DNA from: Luteimonas sp. MC1572
GTDB lineage: Bacteria; Pseudomonadota; Gammaproteobacteria; Xanthomonadales; Xanthomonadaceae
Length of the DNA: 64,000 bases
Direction of reading: 5' to 3'
Assembly: GCF_016615815.1 (NCBI RefSeq)
Contig: NZ_CP067112.1
Coordinates: 1,116,001-1,180,000 of the forward strand
Shown: positions 49,504 to 57,882 of the stretch, in pieces
Layout of the letters: each line of letters opens with the position of its first letter
Position numbering within the stretch: the stretch's first letter is position 1
Position numbers and translations under genes: made by a program
Notes under the pieces: model-generated
The model's input: only the letters and a program-made list of their open reading frames with translations
Told to the model about the DNA's origin: nothing
Databases searched by the model: none

Positions 49504-51726
49504 TTACCTGGCGGGAGCGGCGCCGCCCGGCGCGGCGCCGTCGCTGACGCTGCCGTCCAGGCCACGCTTGACCAGCAGCGGCTGGATGTCCGGAGCCTTG
49601 CCCGAGAAGTCCGTGAACAGCTGCAGCGCATCCTTGCTGCCGCCCTGCGACAGCAGCGTGGCGCGGAAGCGGTCACCGTTGGCGCGCGTCAGGCCGCCGT
49701 TCTCCTCGATCCACGCCACGGTGTTGGCGTCCAGAACTTCGGACCAGATGTAGGCGTAGTAGCCCGCCGCGTAGCCGCCCATGATGTGGCTGAAGTAGGT
49801 GGTGCGGTAGCGCGGCGGCACTGCGGCGAAATCGAGGCCGGCGGCCTTGAGCGCCGCTGCTTCGGTGGCGAGCACGTCCTTGGCGGCGGGCAGCTTGTCG
49901 GCCGGCAGCTGGTGCAGGTACTGGTCGAGCATCGCCGCGCCGAGGTATTCGGTGGTCGCGAAGCCCTGGTTGAACTTGGCGGTCGCGACCACCTTTTCCA
50001 GCAGCGCCTGCGGCATGGCTTCGCCGGTCTGGTGATGCTTGGCGTAGTTGGCGAGCACCGACGGCCAGTCGGCCCACATCTCGTTGACCTGCGACGGGAA
50101 CTCGACGAAGTCGCGCGGCACGCTGGTGCCGCTGAAGTACGGGTACTTCACGTCCGAGAACATGCCGTGCAGCCCATGGCCGAACTCGTGGAACATCGTG
50201 GTGACCTCGTCCCAGGTCAGCAGCGTCGGGCCGGCCTGCGGCTTCGGGATGTTCTGGTGGTTGGCCACCACCGGCAGGGTCTTCTCGAGCCCGGACTGCG
50301 ACACGTACGAGTTCATCCAGGCGCCGCCGCGCTTGGAGTCGCGCGCGTAGGGGTCGAAGATGAAGATCGCGAGCTGGCTGCCGTCGGCGTTGTGCACGTC
50401 GTACACCCAGGTGTCGGGGTGGTACTTCGGCAGGTCGGTGCGTTCCTTGAAGGTGATGCCGTAGAGCTGGGTGGCGCCGAAGAACACGCCGTTCTCCAGC
50501 ACGTTCTTCATTTCCAGGTAGGGCTTGAGCTGGGATTCGTCGAAGTCGTACTCGGCCTTGCGCACCTTTTCGGTGTAGTACGCCCAGTCCCAGGCCTCGA
50601 GCTGGAAGGTCGGCTCGCCCTTGGCGGCCTGCTCGGTGTCGATCATCGCCTGCAGCTTGGCGGCCTCGCTGCGGGCATTGGCCACCGCGGCCGGGGCCAG
50701 CTGGCCGAGCATGGCGTTCACCGCGTCCGTCGTCTTGGCGGTTTCGCCGTCGAGCACGTAATCGGCATAGGTGTCGAAGCCCAGCAGCTTGGCGCGCTCG
50801 GCGCGCAGCTTCAGCACGGTGGCCACGATCTCGCGGTTGTCCCACTGGTTGCCACGCGCGCCGCGCACGACCGAGGCTTCATGCACGCGCTGGCGCAGGG
50901 CGCGGTTGTTGAGCTGCGGCAGCGGCGGCTGGCCGGTGGTGTTGAGCAGGGTGATGACGTACTTGCCCTCATGGCCACGGGCCTTGGCGGCGGTGGCCGC
51001 CACTTCGATCTGCTCGGGGGTGAGGCCGTCGAGCTCGGCGGCGGTGTCGACGACAACGGCGGAATCGTTGACCTCGGCCAGCACGTTCTGGCTGAAGGTG
51101 GTGCCCAGCTTGGCCAGCTCGCCGTTGATCTCCTTCAGGCGCGCCTTCTGGGTTTCGTCCAGGGCCGCGCCGGAGCGCACCAGGTCCTTGTAGTACTCCT
51201 CGACCAGGCGCACGCCCTCGGCGTCCAGGCCCAGCGTGGCGCGGGCGTCATGCAGCGTCTTGATGCGCGCGAACAGCTTGGGGTCCAGCGAGATGGCATC
51301 GCGGTGCGCGGCGAACTTGCCGGCATAGTCGGCCTGCAGCTTCTTGCGCGCGTCGTTGGTGTCGGTGCCGACGAGGTTGAAGAACACGCGCATTGCGCGG
51401 CCCAGCGTCTGGCCGTTGGTTTCGAGCGGCAGGATGGTGTTCTCGAAGGTCGGCGCGTCAGGGTTGTCGGCGATCGCGCGCACTTCGGCGAGCTGCTCGG
51501 CCATGCCGGCATCGAAGGCCGGGGCGAAGTGCTCGTCACGGATCCGGTCGAAATGCGGGTACTGCAGCGGGAGGGTGCTCTCGACCGCGAAGGGATTGCC
51601 CTTCAGGGCATCTGCGCTGGCGGACATGGCGGACTCCGCGGCGGTGGCGGTGGACTGGGCGAGCGCGGGCGACAGCGCGGCGCCGGCGAGCACGGCCGCG
51701 AGGGCCAGGGACAGCGGATGCTTCAT
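49504..51726 (-). CDS. dcp: M3 family peptidyl-dipeptidase Dcp, exported
   Basis: A 740-aa zinc metallopeptidase that removes C-terminal dipeptides. A signal peptide (residues 1-24, cleavage near ALAQST) shows export to the periplasm. The zinc motif is HEFGHGLHG near residue 513, with the third-ligand Glu downstream. Most of the protein is helical. The C-terminus ends in a Gly/Ala/Pro-rich tail. The ATG at 51726 has GGAG upstream. It is divergent from the glutathione peroxidase gene. With the M14 peptidase and POT transporter it fits a peptide-scavenging theme. Confidence 0.94.
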   Translation of the reverse strand: MKHPLSLALAAVLAGAALSPALAQSTATAAESAMSASADALKGNPFAVESTLPLQYPHFDRIRDEHFAPAFDAGMAEQLAEVRAIADNPDAPTFENTILPLETNGQTLGRAMRVFFNLVGTDTNDARKKLQADYAGKFAAHRDAISLDPKLFARIKTLHDARATLGLDAEGVRLVEEYYKDLVRSGAALDETQKARLKEINGELAKLGTTFSQNVLAEVNDSAVVVDTAAELDGLTPEQIEVAATAAKARGHEGKYVITLLNTTGQPPLPQLNNRALRQRVHEASVVRGARGNQWDNREIVATVLKLRAERAKLLGFDTYADYVLDGETAKTTDAVNAMLGQLAPAAVANARSEAAKLQAMIDTEQAAKGEPTFQLEAWDWAYYTEKVRKAEYDFDESQLKPYLEMKNVLENGVFFGATQLYGITFKERTDLPKYHPDTWVYDVHNADGSQLAIFIFDPYARDSKRGGAWMNSYVSQSGLEKTLPVVANHQNIPKPQAGPTLLTWDEVTTMFHEFGHGLHGMFSDVKYPYFSGTSVPRDFVEFPSQVNEMWADWPSVLANYAKHHQTGEAMPQALLEKVVATAKFNQGFATTEYLGAAMLDQYLHQLPADKLPAAKDVLATEAAALKAAGLDFAAVPPRYRTTYFSHIMGGYAAGYYAYIWSEVLDANTVAWIEENGGLTRANGDRFRATLLSQGGSKDALQLFTDFSGKAPDIQPLLVKRGLDGSVSDGAAPGGAAPAR

Positions 51727-51766
51727 TCAGGTACTCCGGAGGTAGACTCAACCCCCGAAGGGTACC

Positions 51767-52297
51767 GTGCCCGGGCCCATGCAGGACATGACGAAAGACA
51801 TGGTCACGCCCCCAGCCAGCACCGCGTCGGATTTCAGCGCCACGCGCATCGATGGACGGCAGCAACCGCTGGCCGACTACGCCGGGCAGGTGCTGCTGGT
51901 GGTCAACGTGGCGTCGCAGTGCGGGTTCACGCCGCAGTACGCGGGCCTGCAGCAGCTGTGGAACGACTACCGCGAGCGCGGCCTGGTCGTGCTGGGGTTT
52001 CCCTGCGACCAGTTCGGCCACCAGGAGCCTGGCAGCGACGAGGAGATCGCGCGGTTCTGTTCCATCGACCAGGGCGTCGATTTCCCGATGTTCGCCAAGG
52101 TCGAAGTCAACGGCCGCGATGCGCACCCGCTGTGGGCTTGGCTGAAGTCGGAGAAGGGCGGCGTGCTCGGCATCGACGCCATCAAGTGGAACTTCACGAA
52201 GTTCCTCGTGGGACGCGATGGCCGCGTGCTGGCGCGCTATGCGCCCACCACCACGCCCGACGCCATGCGTGCCGATATCGAGGCCGCGCTCCGCTGA
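51767..52297 (+). CDS. Glutathione peroxidase-family thiol peroxidase
   Basis: A protein of up to 176 aa that reduces peroxides using a Cys active site. The reactive Cys is in VASQCGFTPQY (Cys52 in the longest form). FPCDQFGHQEPG holds a second Cys that can be the resolving residue, and KWNFTKFLV completes the catalytic tetrad. This is the Cys-type, probably thioredoxin-linked form. Start codons are ambiguous: GTG at 51767 has GAAGGG upstream, while ATGs at 51779, 51788 and 51800 are in frame. Confidence 0.92.
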   Translation: MPGPMQDMTKDMVTPPASTASDFSATRIDGRQQPLADYAGQVLLVVNVASQCGFTPQYAGLQQLWNDYRERGLVVLGFPCDQFGHQEPGSDEEIARFCSIDQGVDFPMFAKVEVNGRDAHPLWAWLKSEKGGVLGIDAIKWNFTKFLVGRDGRVLARYAPTTTPDAMRADIEAALR

Positions 52298-52303
52298 AGC
52301 GTG

Positions 52304-52321
52304 CCCGGGCCTGCGCCCGGG
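52304..52321. terminator. Hairpin between gpx and uspA genes
   Basis: CCCGGGC pairs with GCCCGGG (7 bp, CTGC loop) between the convergent stops at 52297 and 52331. No T tract. Confidence 0.55.
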
Positions 52322-52330
52322 GCGCGGCGA

Positions 52331-52753
52331 TCAGCGGACGATGGTGACCGGCAGCTCGGTCTGGGCGATGACCTTGCTCGACACCGAGCCGAGCAGGATG
52401 CCCTTCACCGAACCGCGTCCGTGCGAGCCCATCACCAGCAGGTCGGCCTTTGCGGTCCTGGCGGCCGCAAGAATGGCGTCCGCCGGCTCGCCGATCACCG
52501 CCATCTCGCGCACGTCGACCTTGCCGCGGGCGAGCGCCTTGCGCGCCGGCGCCAGCATGCGTTCGTGGCTTTCGGCATGGATCTGCGCCATGGCCGCCTT
52601 GCCGATGCGGCTTTCCACGCCCGGGAACGGTTCGGCGTCGACCGCCACCAGGAACAGCTTCGCTGGCTTGGCAAGCTTGCCCGCCAGGCGCACGGCGTAC
52701 TTCACGGCGCGCAGGCTGATATCGCTGCCGTCCACGGCGACCAGGATCTTCAT
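52331..52753 (-). CDS. Universal stress protein UspA family
   Basis: A 140-aa single-domain cytoplasmic protein. The N-terminal MKILVAVDGSDISLRAV and the ATP-binding GSHGRGSVKGILLGSVS place it in the ATP-binding Usp group. Such proteins help cells survive starvation or stress by unclear means. The start at 52753 gives the classic family N-terminus. It is separated by 71 bp from fpr, on the same strand. Confidence 0.94.
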   Translation of the reverse strand: MKILVAVDGSDISLRAVKYAVRLAGKLAKPAKLFLVAVDAEPFPGVESRIGKAAMAQIHAESHERMLAPARKALARGKVDVREMAVIGEPADAILAAARTAKADLLVMGSHGRGSVKGILLGSVSSKVIAQTELPVTIVR

Positions 52754-52824
52754 CGGATGTTCCTCGGCGGATCGAATGGCGCGATTCTACGCGCTGGGCG
52801 CGGTGGCCGGACAGCGCGGCGGCG

Positions 52825-53634
52825 TCACTTCTCGACGAAAGCGCGCTCGAACACGTAGTCGCCGGACACGCCGATGCGCTTCGATGCGGTGAAGCCGCGT
52901 CCGTCGAGCAGGCTGCGGAAGTCGGCCAGCATCTGCGGGCTGCCGCACAGCATGGCGCGGTCGTGTGCGACATCGAGCGGGTCCAGGCCGAGGTCGGCCA
53001 TCATCTGCCCGCTGGCCATCATGTCGGTCAGGCGCCCGCGCTGCGGGCGGCCGTCAACCACGAAGTCCTCGCGGGTGACGGCCGGGTAGTACAGCAGGCG
53101 GTCGCGCAGGATGTCGCCGAGCAGCTCATGCCGCGGCAGTTCGTTGCTGAAGTAGTCGCGGTAGGCGAGATCCGCCTGGCGGCGCACGCCGTGGCAGAGC
53201 ACCACGCGCTCGAAGCGCTCGTAGGTTTCGGGGTCCTTGATGATCGACAGCCACGGTGCGAGGCCGGTGCCGGTGCCCAGCAGATACAGGTTGCGGCCGG
53301 GGTGCAGGTCGCTGATCAGCAGGGTGCCGGTGGGCTTGCGCCCGATCAGCACATGGTCGCCTGGCTTGACGTGCTGCAGGCGGGACGTCAGGGCACCGTC
53401 GGCCACCTTGATGCTGAAGAACTCGAGCTGCTCTTCCCAGTTGGCGCTGGCGATCGAGTACGCGCGCAGCAGCGGCTTGCTGGAGCCGTCGGCCTGCGCG
53501 ACCGGCAGGCCGATCATCACGAACTGGCCGTTCTCGAAGCGGAAGCCGTCGTCGCGGGTGGTGGTGAAGCTGAAGTAGTCGTCCGTCCAGTGACGGACGT
53601 CCAGCACCGTTTCGGTGCCAAACGCGGATGACAT
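52825..53634 (-). CDS. fpr: Ferredoxin-NADP reductase
   Basis: A 269-aa flavoenzyme moving electrons between NADPH and ferredoxin or flavodoxin. FAD binding: RAYSIAS near residue 58. NADP binding: GTGTGLAPWLSI near 116, and the C-terminal tail ending in VFERAFVEK. Length matches E. coli-type Fpr. In other bacteria Fpr is induced by oxidative stress and supports Fe-S repair; fdxA (3969-4292) is a possible partner. The ATG at 53634 gives MSSAFGTETV. It is 47 bp downstream of the ABC exporter gene on the same strand. Confidence 0.93.
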   Translation of the reverse strand: MSSAFGTETVLDVRHWTDDYFSFTTTRDDGFRFENGQFVMIGLPVAQADGSSKPLLRAYSIASANWEEQLEFFSIKVADGALTSRLQHVKPGDHVLIGRKPTGTLLISDLHPGRNLYLLGTGTGLAPWLSIIKDPETYERFERVVLCHGVRRQADLAYRDYFSNELPRHELLGDILRDRLLYYPAVTREDFVVDGRPQRGRLTDMMASGQMMADLGLDPLDVAHDRAMLCGSPQMLADFRSLLDGRGFTASKRIGVSGDYVFERAFVEK

Positions 53635-53681
53635 GCGGGGTTCTTGGCTGGGGAGGAAACCCGGCCATTGTACCGCCGCCG

Positions 53682-55565
53682 CTAGCGGTAGCCCGCGGCC
53701 TGCAGTTCGAACAGCTCGGCATAGCGGCCGCCGGCGGCCATGAGCTCGGCGTGGGTGCCGCTGGCCTCGATCCGGCCATCGGCCATCACCAGGATGCGGT
53801 CGGCCATGCGCACGCTGGAGAAACGGTGCGAGATCAGCACGGCGGAGCGGTTGTCGGAGAGTTCGCGGAAGCGCTGGAAGACTTCGTATTCGCTGCGCGC
53901 GTCGAGGGCCGCGGTGGGTTCGTCGAGGATCATCACCTGGGCGTCGCGCATGTAGGCGCGGGCGATGGCGACCTTCTGCCACTGGCCGCCGGACAGGTCC
54001 ACGCCGGTCTTGAAGCGGCGGCCGATGACCTGGTCGTAGCCGCCGGGCAGGCCGGCGATGACCTCGTCGGCCAGCGCGCGGCGCGCGGCGGCCTCGATGC
54101 GCGGGCGGTCGTCCATCGCGTCGACCTGGCCGACGCCGATGTTCTCGGCCGCGGTCATGTGGAAGCGCACGAAGTCCTGGAAGATCACGCCGATGTTGGC
54201 GCGCAGGTCGTCGAGGTCGTAGTCGCGCAGGTCGCGGCCGTCGAGCAGGATGCGGCCTTCGACCGGGTCGTACAGCCGCGCCAGAAGCTTCACCAGGGTG
54301 GTCTTGCCGGCGCCGTTCTCGCCCACCAGTGCCAGCACTTCGCCGGCATGCAGCTGGAAATCGACGCCTCGCAGCGCCCAGCGCGCGGCGTCCGGATAGC
54401 GGAAGCCGACGTTGTCGAACACGAAGCCGGTGGCGATCGGGCGCGGGATGGGCGAGGCGTCCGGGCGCGAGACGATCTCCGGCTGGATCTCGAAGAACGA
54501 GTACAGGTCGTCGAGGAACATCGCCTGGCCGGCGACCTGCGAAAACCCGATCAGCAGGCTTTCCAGCAGCTGGCGCAGGCGGCGGAAGCTGCCGGCCAGG
54601 AACGTGAGGTCGCCGATGGTGAAGTCGCCCTGCACCGTGCGCCACGCGATATAGCCGTAGGCCACGTAGTAGCCGAGCGTGCCGAACGCCGCCAGCAGCG
54701 CACCCCAGAACGCGCGGCGCCGGGCAAGCCTTCGGTTGGCGAGCAGGAAGGCCTGCGACAGCACGCGGAAGCGCTCCACCAGGAAACGGTGGAGGCCGAA
54801 GATCTTGACCTCCTTGGCGCTTTCCACGCTGGCGCCGGTCTGGCGCAGGTATTCGAGCTGCCGCCGCTCCGGCGTCCACTGGAAGTTGAGCGAATAGTTG
54901 AGCGCGTTGAAATGTGCCTCACCCACGAAGGCCGGGATCAGCGCCACCGCCAGCAGCACGATCAACCAGGGCGCGTACACCAGCAGCCCCGCGGCAAAGC
55001 TGACCACGGTGATCATGTCCTGGGCCTGGCCGAACAGCTGGCCCATGAGGTTCATGCGCCCCATGGTCTGGCGGCGCGCGCGGTCGAGCTTGTCCTGCAG
55101 CTCCGGGTCCTCGAAGTCCTCGAGGTCGAGGGTCGCCGCGTGCTCCATCAGCCGCACGCTGGCGGCGTTGGTGAACATCTCCGACAGGACCGAATCGCAG
55201 TACGACACCAGCCGCCCGAGCAGGTCGGAGACGATCGCCAGCGCGAACTCGAGCGCGATCAGCAGCGCCAGCGGATGCAGGAGCCCGGCGGCCCAGGCGT
55301 CGCCGAAACCGCCGTCGATCGCGCCACTGCCGACCAGCCGGATCGCCTCGTCGATGATCAGCTTGCCGATGTAGAGCATGGCGACCGGCAACAGCGCGCG
55401 GATCACCCGCAGGCCGAGGCTGGCAATGGTCAGCGGCCGGCTTGTGCGCCAGATCTCGCGCAGGAACGGCGGCAGGTTGCGCAGCGCATTGACGCGTTCG
55501 CGGAACGAGGGGCTGGAGGATGGCCGGGGCGGGGCGCTGTCGGCTGCGGTGCTGGCGGGGCTCAT
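53682..55565 (-). CDS. ABC transporter half-exporter (permease-ATPase fusion)
   Basis: A 627-aa protein with an N-terminal transmembrane domain (about 35-330, six helices expected) and a C-terminal nucleotide-binding domain. Walker A is GENGAGKTT near residue 409, the ABC signature is LSGGQWQK, and Walker B is VMILDEPTAALD. The arrangement is that of type I exporters such as MsbA/LapB relatives, which act as dimers. Substrate not known. Its start is close to the 3' end of the DUF4097 gene, but a hairpin lies between. Confidence 0.93.
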   Translation of the reverse strand: MSPASTAADSAPPRPSSSPSFRERVNALRNLPPFLREIWRTSRPLTIASLGLRVIRALLPVAMLYIGKLIIDEAIRLVGSGAIDGGFGDAWAAGLLHPLALLIALEFALAIVSDLLGRLVSYCDSVLSEMFTNAASVRLMEHAATLDLEDFEDPELQDKLDRARRQTMGRMNLMGQLFGQAQDMITVVSFAAGLLVYAPWLIVLLAVALIPAFVGEAHFNALNYSLNFQWTPERRQLEYLRQTGASVESAKEVKIFGLHRFLVERFRVLSQAFLLANRRLARRRAFWGALLAAFGTLGYYVAYGYIAWRTVQGDFTIGDLTFLAGSFRRLRQLLESLLIGFSQVAGQAMFLDDLYSFFEIQPEIVSRPDASPIPRPIATGFVFDNVGFRYPDAARWALRGVDFQLHAGEVLALVGENGAGKTTLVKLLARLYDPVEGRILLDGRDLRDYDLDDLRANIGVIFQDFVRFHMTAAENIGVGQVDAMDDRPRIEAAARRALADEVIAGLPGGYDQVIGRRFKTGVDLSGGQWQKVAIARAYMRDAQVMILDEPTAALDARSEYEVFQRFRELSDNRSAVLISHRFSSVRMADRILVMADGRIEASGTHAELMAAGGRYAELFELQAAGYR

Positions 55566-55607
55566 GGCGCCATCATGCCGGGCCCCCTGGAGGCACGGGT
55601 GAAATCA

Positions 55608-55634
55608 CGGCCGGCGGACATGCGCCGCCGGCCG
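55608..55634 (-). terminator. Hairpin after the DUF4097 gene
   Basis: CGGCCGGCGG pairs with CCGCCGGCCG (10 bp) around a 7-base loop, between the DUF4097 stop (55641) and the ABC gene start. The T tract is weak. Confidence 0.65.
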
Positions 55635-55640
55635 CGGTGG

Positions 55641-56525
55641 TCAGTCGAGCGACAGGCGCGCGTTGCCGGAGAATGTCTCCAGCTTGACCTCGCCGTCGCC
55701 GCCGCCGTAGCGATGCTCGAAACTCGCGCCCGGGCCGTACTTCTTGCGCTTGACGTCGGCACCGGCCGCGTCGAGCGAGCCGCTGAAGCTGGCGCCGCTG
55801 GCGCGCGCGGACAGATCGCGGGGCAGCGTGAGGCGGATGTCGCCGCTCACCGACTCCAGCGTGATGCTGCCGCCGCTGGCCAGGCCGGTGCGGATGCTGG
55901 TGTCGCCCGATACCGAGCTTGCGTCCAGCCGGCGCAGGCGTTCGCCGCGGGTGTCGATGTCGATGTTGCCGGACACCGACTCGGCCTCGACGCTGCTGCC
56001 GATGCGCCCGCGCAGCGCGATGTTGCCGCTGACGCTGTCGACAGCGACCTCGCGGCTGTTGAGGTTCAGCCGCAGGTTGCCGCTCACGCTTTCGATGCTC
56101 GCTTCGCCCGGCGCGCCCACCGCAACCACCGCGCCGCTGACGCTCTCGATGTCGAGCTTCGCGCCGCCGACCCCTGTGACGTTGACGCTGGCGGCGACCG
56201 AGTCGACCTCCAGGCTGGCCTGGCGCGGGATGTCGATGACCAGCGTGGTCGGTTCGGAATTGCGGCTGTTGCGCGGGTAGCGCACCTCCACCGAGAGGCT
56301 GCGCTCGCCGCCCTCGATGGCGAGGCGCTCCACGCCGTCGCCGAGGCTGCCGGTGATGCGGACTTCGGCGCGGTCCCAGGTGCGCACCTCGATGCTGCCC
56401 TTGAGGTTGGAGACATCGACGCTGCCGCGAGCGTCGAGCGGGCGGGTTTCGTTGATCGGCGTGGCGGCGAACGCCGGCGCGGCGAAGGCGGCGGCGAGGC
56501 CGGTGAGCAGGAGGGAACGGATCAT
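55641..56525 (-). CDS. DUF4097 beta-repeat exported protein
   Basis: A 294-aa protein with a signal peptide (residues 1-20, cleavage near AFAATP). The mature part is a repeated beta structure: ESVSG-like units recur about every 19 residues (IESVSGAV, IESVSGNL, VDSVSGNI, AESVSGNI, ASSVSGDT, LESVSGDI, LETFSGNA), as in the DUF4097 right-handed beta-solenoid. DUF4097 proteins are often tied to PspC/LiaF-like envelope-stress systems. It lies 49 bp downstream of the anti-sigma gene on the same strand, so it is probably a member of that operon. Confidence 0.9.
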   Translation of the reverse strand: MIRSLLLTGLAAAFAAPAFAATPINETRPLDARGSVDVSNLKGSIEVRTWDRAEVRITGSLGDGVERLAIEGGERSLSVEVRYPRNSRNSEPTTLVIDIPRQASLEVDSVAASVNVTGVGGAKLDIESVSGAVVAVGAPGEASIESVSGNLRLNLNSREVAVDSVSGNIALRGRIGSSVEAESVSGNIDIDTRGERLRRLDASSVSGDTSIRTGLASGGSITLESVSGDIRLTLPRDLSARASGASFSGSLDAAGADVKRKKYGPGASFEHRYGGGDGEVKLETFSGNARLSLD

Positions 56526-56574
56526 GACTGGCTCCAGGGGCTAAGGCGGGGCGTGAAGGGACAGGGACAAGGCA

Positions 56575-57201
56575 TCAGGCAAGCCGGCGTGCCAGCGACA
56601 GTCGCTGGGCATAGATGCGCTGCAGGCGCTGGACGAGGAACACGGCGTCGGGGTCGTGCCGCAGCGCGGCGCGCACTTCGACCGCGCTGCGGTCGAGTTC
56701 GGCCAGCACGCCGCCGGAGGCGTCCGGCGCCATGTCGACAGCGCGGGCGGCATCCAGCTCGCGCAGCGCGCCGAGGTATTCGCGGGTCATGGCGTCGGCC
56801 ACGCGCAGCAGCGGTGCGTCCTGCGCGGCGTCGGCCGCGATGGTCGGCGCGGCGGCGCCCGTGGAGAGGCGCGGCGCCAGTTGCCAGCCCACGGCCACTG
56901 CGACCAGCACGGACGCGGCGATGGCGTAGGGCGCCAGCCTGGCTGTGCCGCGCCGGCCCCGGCTGGCACCTGGGTGAGCGCTGATGCGAGACGCAGCGGT
57001 GGTTGCGCCCATGCCAACCGCTCGCGGGGCAGCTGTCGGGTCGCGCGCGGGTGCCCGCGCCAGCTGCGCGGAGATCGCAGGCCAGAGGTCGCGCTGTGGC
57101 GCCACGTCCTGGCGCAGGGCGGCAAGCCGCGCCTGCAGGACAGCCGGAAGCACGTCGTCGTGACCGGCCCGGTCGATATCGTCGTGGTTGTCACGGTTCA
57201 T
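56575..57201 (-). CDS. Putative anti-sigma factor
   Basis: A 208-aa protein with one membrane segment (about residues 91-108, LAPYAIAASVLVAVAVGW). The cytoplasmic N-terminal part (1-88) has a helical LPAVLQARLAALRQDV and DLWPAISAQLAR. The periplasmic part holds DAMTREYLGALRELD and the C-terminal helix. No zinc-binding HxxxCxxC motif is seen. Its start overlaps the sigma factor stop by four bases (ATGA), the classic sigma/anti-sigma coupling. Function is inferred from this arrangement and topology. Confidence 0.8.
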   Translation of the reverse strand: MNRDNHDDIDRAGHDDVLPAVLQARLAALRQDVAPQRDLWPAISAQLARAPARDPTAAPRAVGMGATTAASRISAHPGASRGRRGTARLAPYAIAASVLVAVAVGWQLAPRLSTGAAAPTIAADAAQDAPLLRVADAMTREYLGALRELDAARAVDMAPDASGGVLAELDRSAVEVRAALRHDPDAVFLVQRLQRIYAQRLSLARRLA

Positions 57202-57788
57202 GCGAAGTCTCCAAGTCGCGTGCGGAGCAGCCGGCGCGCGCGGTGCAGCTGCGCCTTCGAACTGCCCACCGCCATGTCGAGGGTCGAGGCGATCTCGTCG
57301 TGGCTCCAGCCCTCGATGTCGAACAGCACCAGCACAGCGCGGGCGCGCGGCGGCAGCGACGCCACGGCGCGGTCCAGGTCAAGCGCCAGCGCGGTGCCGT
57401 GGCCGGCCGAATCGGCGCCGGCCAGCGCGTCGATCACGTCGCCGTCGTCGCCATCCAGGCCCGGGCGCGCCTTGCGTGCGCGCAGGTCCATCAGTGCGGT
57501 GTTCACCGCCAGCCGGTGCAGCCAGGTGCCAAACGCGCTGTCCCCGCGCCACTGCGGCAAAGCCCGCCAGGCGCGCAGGAAGGCTTCCTGCACCAGGTCC
57601 TCGGCGCGCGCGTGCTGCCAGCCCGCCAGGCGCAGCACCACGCCGTGGACGCGCGCCGCGTGGCGCCGGTACAGGGCTTCGAATGCCGCGGCATCGCCGG
57701 CCGCCGCGGCGCGGGCCAGCGGCAGGTCGCAGTCGCCGGTGTCGGGGGCCGGGTCGTGGCAGGGGGCGGTCATCGCGGCGTCGAGCAT
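57198..57788 (-). CDS. ECF-type RNA polymerase sigma factor
   Basis: A 196-aa sigma-70 family factor. Region 2 (about 40-105) has DLVQEAFLRAWRALPQW and FGTWLHRLAVNTALMDLRAR for core binding and -10 recognition. Region 4 (about 140-195) has LPPRARAVLVLFDIEGWSHDEI and the helix SSKAQLHRARRLLRTRL for -35 recognition. There is no region 1.1 or 3. The start may be the ATG at 57773 (MTAPCHD) instead of 57788. It leads the operon with its anti-sigma gene and a DUF4097 gene. Its target promoters are not known. Confidence 0.93.
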   Translation of the reverse strand: MLDAAMTAPCHDPAPDTGDCDLPLARAAAAGDAAAFEALYRRHAARVHGVVLRLAGWQHARAEDLVQEAFLRAWRALPQWRGDSAFGTWLHRLAVNTALMDLRARKARPGLDGDDGDVIDALAGADSAGHGTALALDLDRAVASLPPRARAVLVLFDIEGWSHDEIASTLDMAVGSSKAQLHRARRLLRTRLGDFA

Positions 57789-57820
57789 ACCCAGTCGGAT
57801 GCACCGTCACGCCCGGAGGT

Positions 57821-57850
57821 TTAAGCCGCCCCTGCACAGCGGCGTAAAAT
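57821..57850 (+). promoter_or_regulatory. Candidate fumarase promoter
   Basis: TTAAGC (57821-57826) and TAAAAT (57845-57850) are separated by 18 bp and lie 32 bases before the fumarase GTG. The -10 fits the window's TANAAT pattern; the -35 is poor. Confidence 0.4.
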
Positions 57851-57882
57851 GCACGATTGACCCGCCAGCAGCCGAGCCAGCC

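Noticed and set aside
48397..52347. A 1316-codon open frame on the + strand
   Set aside because: It runs through cfa in another frame and is antisense to dcp. It has no recognisable motif and crosses a terminator.
53628..56984. A 1118-codon open frame on the + strand
   Set aside because: Antisense to the ABC exporter, DUF4097 and anti-sigma genes. Composition is that of a GC-rich shadow.
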